Of a stretch of 23,234 bases of DNA, positions 21,021 through 23,234 are shown piece after piece. Numbering within the stretch: the stretch's first letter is position 1; the number at the start of each line of letters is the position of its first letter. The notes under the pieces are model-generated. The model did no database searches, had not been told where the DNA came from, and saw nothing but the letters and a program-made list of their open reading frames with translations. This DNA comes from a virus. A program made the position numbers and the translations under genes. The stretch spans positions 1 through 23,234 of the IMG/VR virus record IMGVR_UViG_3300025684_000072; one strand, given 5' to 3'.

Positions 21021-21898
21021 CAATGTGTTAGCGTTATTTCGAATGTTATTGGTTTGTTCTTCTGAAAGTAAAACTTTGTAAATGCTCCACCTAAATGTTT
21101 AGGCACACCTATTCGTTCTGATGCCCATCCCCTACCTTCTGCAAATTCCTCCTTGTATGTGCCGGTCTTCACGTGCCATTGCTTCTCAATCTGAACCTTA
21201 TTCGCCTTATTGCTCATCTTATACCTCGGTTGCGTCATTATGAATGCGTCGTGTGTATGCCCACTAAACACAATATCGGCATCAGGAAACATAGCTGAAT
21301 ACCTCATCACGCTTAATGCTCCTTTAGTAACTATGCCTCCCCAATGTCCGTGTGAGTAAGCTACATTGATAGGCTTGTTATCCCCTCCTTTTGTGTAGGA
21401 GAAATTAAGCGTATAATAGCCTAAGTAGTTACCTATTTGAATGTTGCTATCTGCGAGAAGGTTTAGCCGTTCGATGAACCTTTCCATCACATCCGTTTCG
21501 TTTCTCTTACTTACGCTCGTTTCGTGATTACCTCGTGATATTAAGATGATGTTCTTGGCGTAGGGAATGAGTTTCTGTGCCGCATCATTAATTACCAAAT
21601 CCAAGTAGTTGTCTTCGTTGTGTTCTGGTCGAATGCTGCTCTTACTCTTACGTGGGTCGTATGCACCTTGCATTAAACAAAAGAAATCACCCGTAATGGT
21701 AATCATTGCATCTAACTCAAGTGCTTTGTCCATATGCTTAAAGAACAGTTCTCTATCGCATTTAGGATTATCAAAATGCACATCAGAACAGGTGAACATC
21801 CACTTCTCATCTTTCGCCTCAACCGGAATGTTAAAACGATGGTAATTCGAAGAAAGCTTCTTAGGTGTTATCATCCGTTGAGGTTTGAAGCGAATCAT
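21020..21898 (-). CDS. Calcineurin-like metallophosphoesterase
   Basis: The product is 292 aa. The five metal motifs are clear: SDVHFD (D39, H41), TGDFF (G70-D71), SRGNHET (N124, H125), YSHGHWGG (H183, H185) and FSGHTHDAF (H214, H216). It would hydrolyse a phosphodiester, perhaps of nucleotides or DNA ends, in the cytoplasm. The start chosen overlaps the 73-aa gene by 38 bases; an internal Met at residue 9 (21874) would leave a 14-base overlap and is possible. The gene is directly followed by the CysH-like protein (TGATG), so the two enzymes may act together. Confidence 0.88.
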   Translation of the reverse strand: MIRFKPQRMITPKKLSSNYHRFNIPVEAKDEKWMFTCSDVHFDNPKCDRELFFKHMDKALELDAMITITGDFFCLMQGAYDPRKSKSSIRPEHNEDNYLDLVINDAAQKLIPYAKNIILISRGNHETSVSKRNETDVMERFIERLNLLADSNIQIGNYLGYYTLNFSYTKGGDNKPINVAYSHGHWGGIVTKGALSVMRYSAMFPDADIVFSGHTHDAFIMTQPRYKMSNKANKVQIEKQWHVKTGTYKEEFAEGRGWASERIGVPKHLGGAFTKFYFQKNKPITFEITLTH

Positions 21899-22082
21899 AA
21901 ACCTTATTTATGTCGCTTATCCATTTGTTAATTTCCTTAGGCCGGCACGTGCAAGGCTTGTAGAAACTATGATTAAATATATCAGCGTGCATCTCGCACA
22001 ACATCGTAAATTCTTCTTGACTTATATTGGTTGATTTCCTTGCTCGAAATAGTGACCAGTCTTTATGTTGTTTTGCTGTCAT
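21861..22082 (-). CDS. Small CxC-containing hypothetical protein
   Basis: The product is 73 aa, starting MTAKQHKDWSLFRARKSTNI. It contains EEFTMLCEMHADIFNHSFYK, then PCTCRPKEINKWISDINKVY. Cys29, Cys44 and Cys46 with nearby His residues could bind a metal. I recall similar YKPCTCxPKxxxxWIxDLN proteins in Bacteroidota phages without a known role. It is coupled by ATGA to the 50-aa gene upstream, and its end overlaps the phosphoesterase start. Confidence 0.6.
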   Translation of the reverse strand: MTAKQHKDWSLFRARKSTNISQEEFTMLCEMHADIFNHSFYKPCTCRPKEINKWISDINKVYDSLQTSTDDNT

Positions 22083-22231
22083 TTTCTTCTTATTTGAATG
22101 TTGTTCAATGCTTCCTTCCTGTCCTCACACCCGCAGCTTTCGTAACCTAAAAGGTCAATTACAATCTTCTTTGTGAGCCACTTCACACCTGTATAACGAA
22201 ATAGCACCTCTAATTTGTTTCCTAGTTTCAT
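22079..22231 (-). CDS. Small CGC-containing hypothetical protein (50 aa)
   Basis: The ORF has 50 codons with ATGA overlaps at both ends, to the sigma-like gene upstream and the 73-aa gene downstream. The protein starts MKLGNKLEVLFRYTGVKWLT, then KKIVIDLLGYESCGCEDRKE and ALNNIQIRRK. The GYESCGCxxRKEALN motif is one I recall in other Bacteroidota phage genes. The double coupling makes translation very likely. It may be a metal- or nucleic-acid-binding protein; nothing in it proves this. Confidence 0.75.
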   Translation of the reverse strand: MKLGNKLEVLFRYTGVKWLTKKIVIDLLGYESCGCEDRKEALNNIQIRRK

Positions 22232-22710
22232 AAGTTTAGTTTCTTCTTGATTCCTTTCTTTACTTTGTTGTAAGTGTTATAGAGCGAATAGTAAGAAATG
22301 GTTGTTTGACGTGAAAGTTGTCGGATGTTAGTCCCAGATTCTACAATTTCATATATCTTCTGGTCGTACCAATGGTATGTCGAAAGCACATCATTACATT
22401 GCTCGTACACTTCAGAAAACAACACATTTTGCTCTGTTTCTAAGTCATTTTCGCCAATTTCAGTCAAAATATACTTACTTTCCTTTCTTTTTTGGTCTAG
22501 AAACAAATTCTTAACAGTTGTGAATATATAGTAGTAGTTTGCTTCTTTCTCGTCGAACATCACATCCGCTCCTTCATCAACACGTTTTTTGATTTTAATG
22601 TACATTTCCTGAACGATATCCTCCGCGTTTTCTCTCGTACATCCAAACCTCTGCACCATTTCTACCCATTCGAAATGCTTCTTGGCGATTATGGACAGCA
22701 CATCTACCAT
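22228..22710 (-). CDS. Small sigma-70-family/ECF-like sigma factor
   Basis: Starting at ATG 22710, the protein is 160 aa. A TTG at 22734 adds eight residues but would overlap the upstream 51-aa ORF more deeply, so the ATG is preferred. Region 2-like text reads ENAEDIVQEMYIKIKKRVDE (28-47), and NYYYIFTTVKNLFLDQKRKE (58-77) resembles region 2.3-2.4. A C-terminal segment, RQLSRQTTISYYSLYNTYNKVKK, looks like a region 4 helix-turn-helix. It could redirect host RNA polymerase to phage promoters. The 17-base core shared by promoters P1 and P2 is a candidate target, though unproven. Sequence similarity is weak outside these motifs. Confidence 0.7.
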   Translation of the reverse strand: MVDVLSIIAKKHFEWVEMVQRFGCTRENAEDIVQEMYIKIKKRVDEGADVMFDEKEANYYYIFTTVKNLFLDQKRKESKYILTEIGENDLETEQNVLFSEVYEQCNDVLSTYHWYDQKIYEIVESGTNIRQLSRQTTISYYSLYNTYNKVKKGIKKKLNL

Positions 22711-22859
22711 ACCTGCAAACGAATATAAAAGCAAAGGAAGGTTAACACGTAGCTATCTAGTGGGTCGCCATCCGTATCTTCCTCTGGGTAGCGATAAAAG
22801 CCCACAAGTATGCCATCTACAATTCCTGCCGTAAGTAACATATTCTCACCCAACCACAT
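22704..22859 (-). CDS. Small ORF (51 aa) before the sigma-like gene
   Basis: The ATG at 22859 gives 51 codons, ending with TAG at 22704-22706, seven bases inside the sigma-like gene (ATGGTAG). The protein starts MWLGENMLLTAGIVDGILVG, has an acidic middle (FYRYPEEDTDGDPLDSYV), and ends LTFLCFYIRLQVW. Two hydrophobic stretches flank an acidic loop, so a small membrane protein is possible. A -7 box TACCTTTG lies 13 bases upstream of the ATG. I do not recognise the family. Confidence 0.5.
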   Translation of the reverse strand: MWLGENMLLTAGIVDGILVGFYRYPEEDTDGDPLDSYVLTFLCFYIRLQVW

Positions 22860-22872
22860 ATCGTGTTTTTAT

Positions 22873-22898
22873 CAAAGGTATAAATTATTTCCTACAAA
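22873..22898 (-). promoter_or_regulatory. Promoter candidate P4 before the sigma-like operon
   Basis: On the minus strand, TACCTTTG (22873-22880) is a perfect -7 box (TAnnTTTG). The nearest TTTG (22895-22898) is only 14 bases upstream, shorter than the usual 17-23. The leader ATAAAAACACGAT before the ATG resembles the leaders of P1-P3. The -7 box is good evidence; the -33 box is weak. Confidence 0.5.
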
Positions 22899-23233
22899 TA
22901 CGTTTCAAGGGCTTTTTGAGCCATTTGCCGAACGTTCTCTTCTACTTCGGTACTTGACCATATACGGGATTTATAAAACGCTTCTAATCGCTCCTGTGTC
23001 GCTTTGTATGTACTTCTCGTCATCCTTCCCGTTGAATCATATTCAATCTTCATACCTAAATCCTCATATAACTGCCTGCTATTCATTGATGATGTTAATC
23101 TATCTAAATGAAATTGAATAGGCATTTCAAGAATCTTGTGTAATCGGGTCTGCGACTTAACCTCGTCATATTGATTTACAAACTCGTTGAACAGGAACAG
23201 GTATAGCTTGTAATACAAATCTTGGTTACGCAT
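22892..23233 (-). CDS. Hypothetical protein at the window edge, start uncertain
   Basis: The visible reading is 113 aa from an ATG at 23231-23233, one base from the window end, so the true start may lie outside. It reads MRNQDLYYKLYLFLFNEFVN, then KSQTRLHKILEMPIQFHLDR, LTSSMNSRQLYEDLGMKIEY and TEVEENVRQMAQKALETYL. It is soluble, helical and charged, with no cysteines. I do not recognise a family. It ends 32 bases before the 51-aa ORF, and the P4 -7 box lies in that gap. Confidence 0.5.
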   Translation of the reverse strand: MRNQDLYYKLYLFLFNEFVNQYDEVKSQTRLHKILEMPIQFHLDRLTSSMNSRQLYEDLGMKIEYDSTGRMTRSTYKATQERLEAFYKSRIWSSTEVEENVRQMAQKALETYL

Positions 23234-23234
23234 C

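Noticed and set aside
22228-22734. TTG start for the sigma-like protein
   Set aside because: The internal ATG at 22710 overlaps the upstream ORF by only seven bases and the motifs all lie after it.
1-23234. CRISPR array, tRNA, integrase or insertion sequence
   Set aside because: No regular repeats, tRNA-like cloverleaf, recombinase motifs or terminal inverted repeats were seen; long-range att sites cannot be judged from this window.

Overview
The window looks like about 23 kb of a tailed-phage genome or prophage, probably a siphovirus of a Bacteroidota (Flavobacteriia-like) host. The supporting signs are low G+C with A-rich untranslated leaders in place of strong Shine-Dalgarno sites, promoter-like sequences of the Bacteroidota type (-33 TTTG, -7 TAnnTTTG), and a structural gene set typical of Bacteroidota siphoviruses. 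I see no integrase, CRISPR array, tRNA gene or insertion sequence. Every gene I accept lies on the minus strand, and transcription runs from high to low coordinates. Many neighbours overlap by exactly four bases (ATGA), so they form long translationally coupled operons.

Early/replication-like and accessory region (23234 to about 15480). In transcription order it holds: an edge hypothetical gene; a 51-aa ORF under a good -7 box; a small sigma-factor-like protein; two small CxC-containing proteins; a calcineurin-like phosphoesterase; a PAPS-reductase-like ATP pyrophosphatase; a lipobox/coiled-coil/TM protein that fits a unimolecular spanin; an overlapping YfiM/DUF2279-like protein without an ATG start; a 70-aa gene behind a strong promoter; a RecE/Cas4-like PD-(D/E)XK nuclease; a stand-alone DnaA domain IV-like protein; an out-of-frame overlapping small membrane protein; a lipoprotein; a staphylococcal-nuclease-like protein; two small ORFs; a ParB-like/beta-class DNA methyltransferase fusion; and a small NUMOD-like DNA-binding protein. 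A terminator follows.

Packaging and tail region (15472 to 6983). Small and large terminase subunits come first, then a 38-aa zinc-ribbon mini-gene with its own promoter and terminator. Next is a gene whose real 3' half lies in the -1 frame after a T9 run. Then come neck/tail completion proteins, two large tail/baseplate proteins, a 46-aa ORF and the tape measure protein.

Head and connector region (6939 to 1). It holds an XkdF-like prohead protease, a putative fibre/decoration protein, a Cys-rich 48-aa protein, scaffold, major capsid protein, tail tube protein, and a two-gene mini-operon between two terminators. These are followed by a 115-aa structural protein, a portal with a C-terminal extension, a DUF6712-like connector and the start of a distal fibre with IGWG repeats.

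The least conventional points are the T9 frameshift gene; a pair of promoter-leader modules sharing a 17-base core, which a phage sigma factor might read; the stand-alone DnaA domain IV; the spanin/DUF2279 overlap; and about eight genes of 31-51 codons that length-based gene calling would miss. Family assignments come from reading motifs and from memory of the families; no database search was run.
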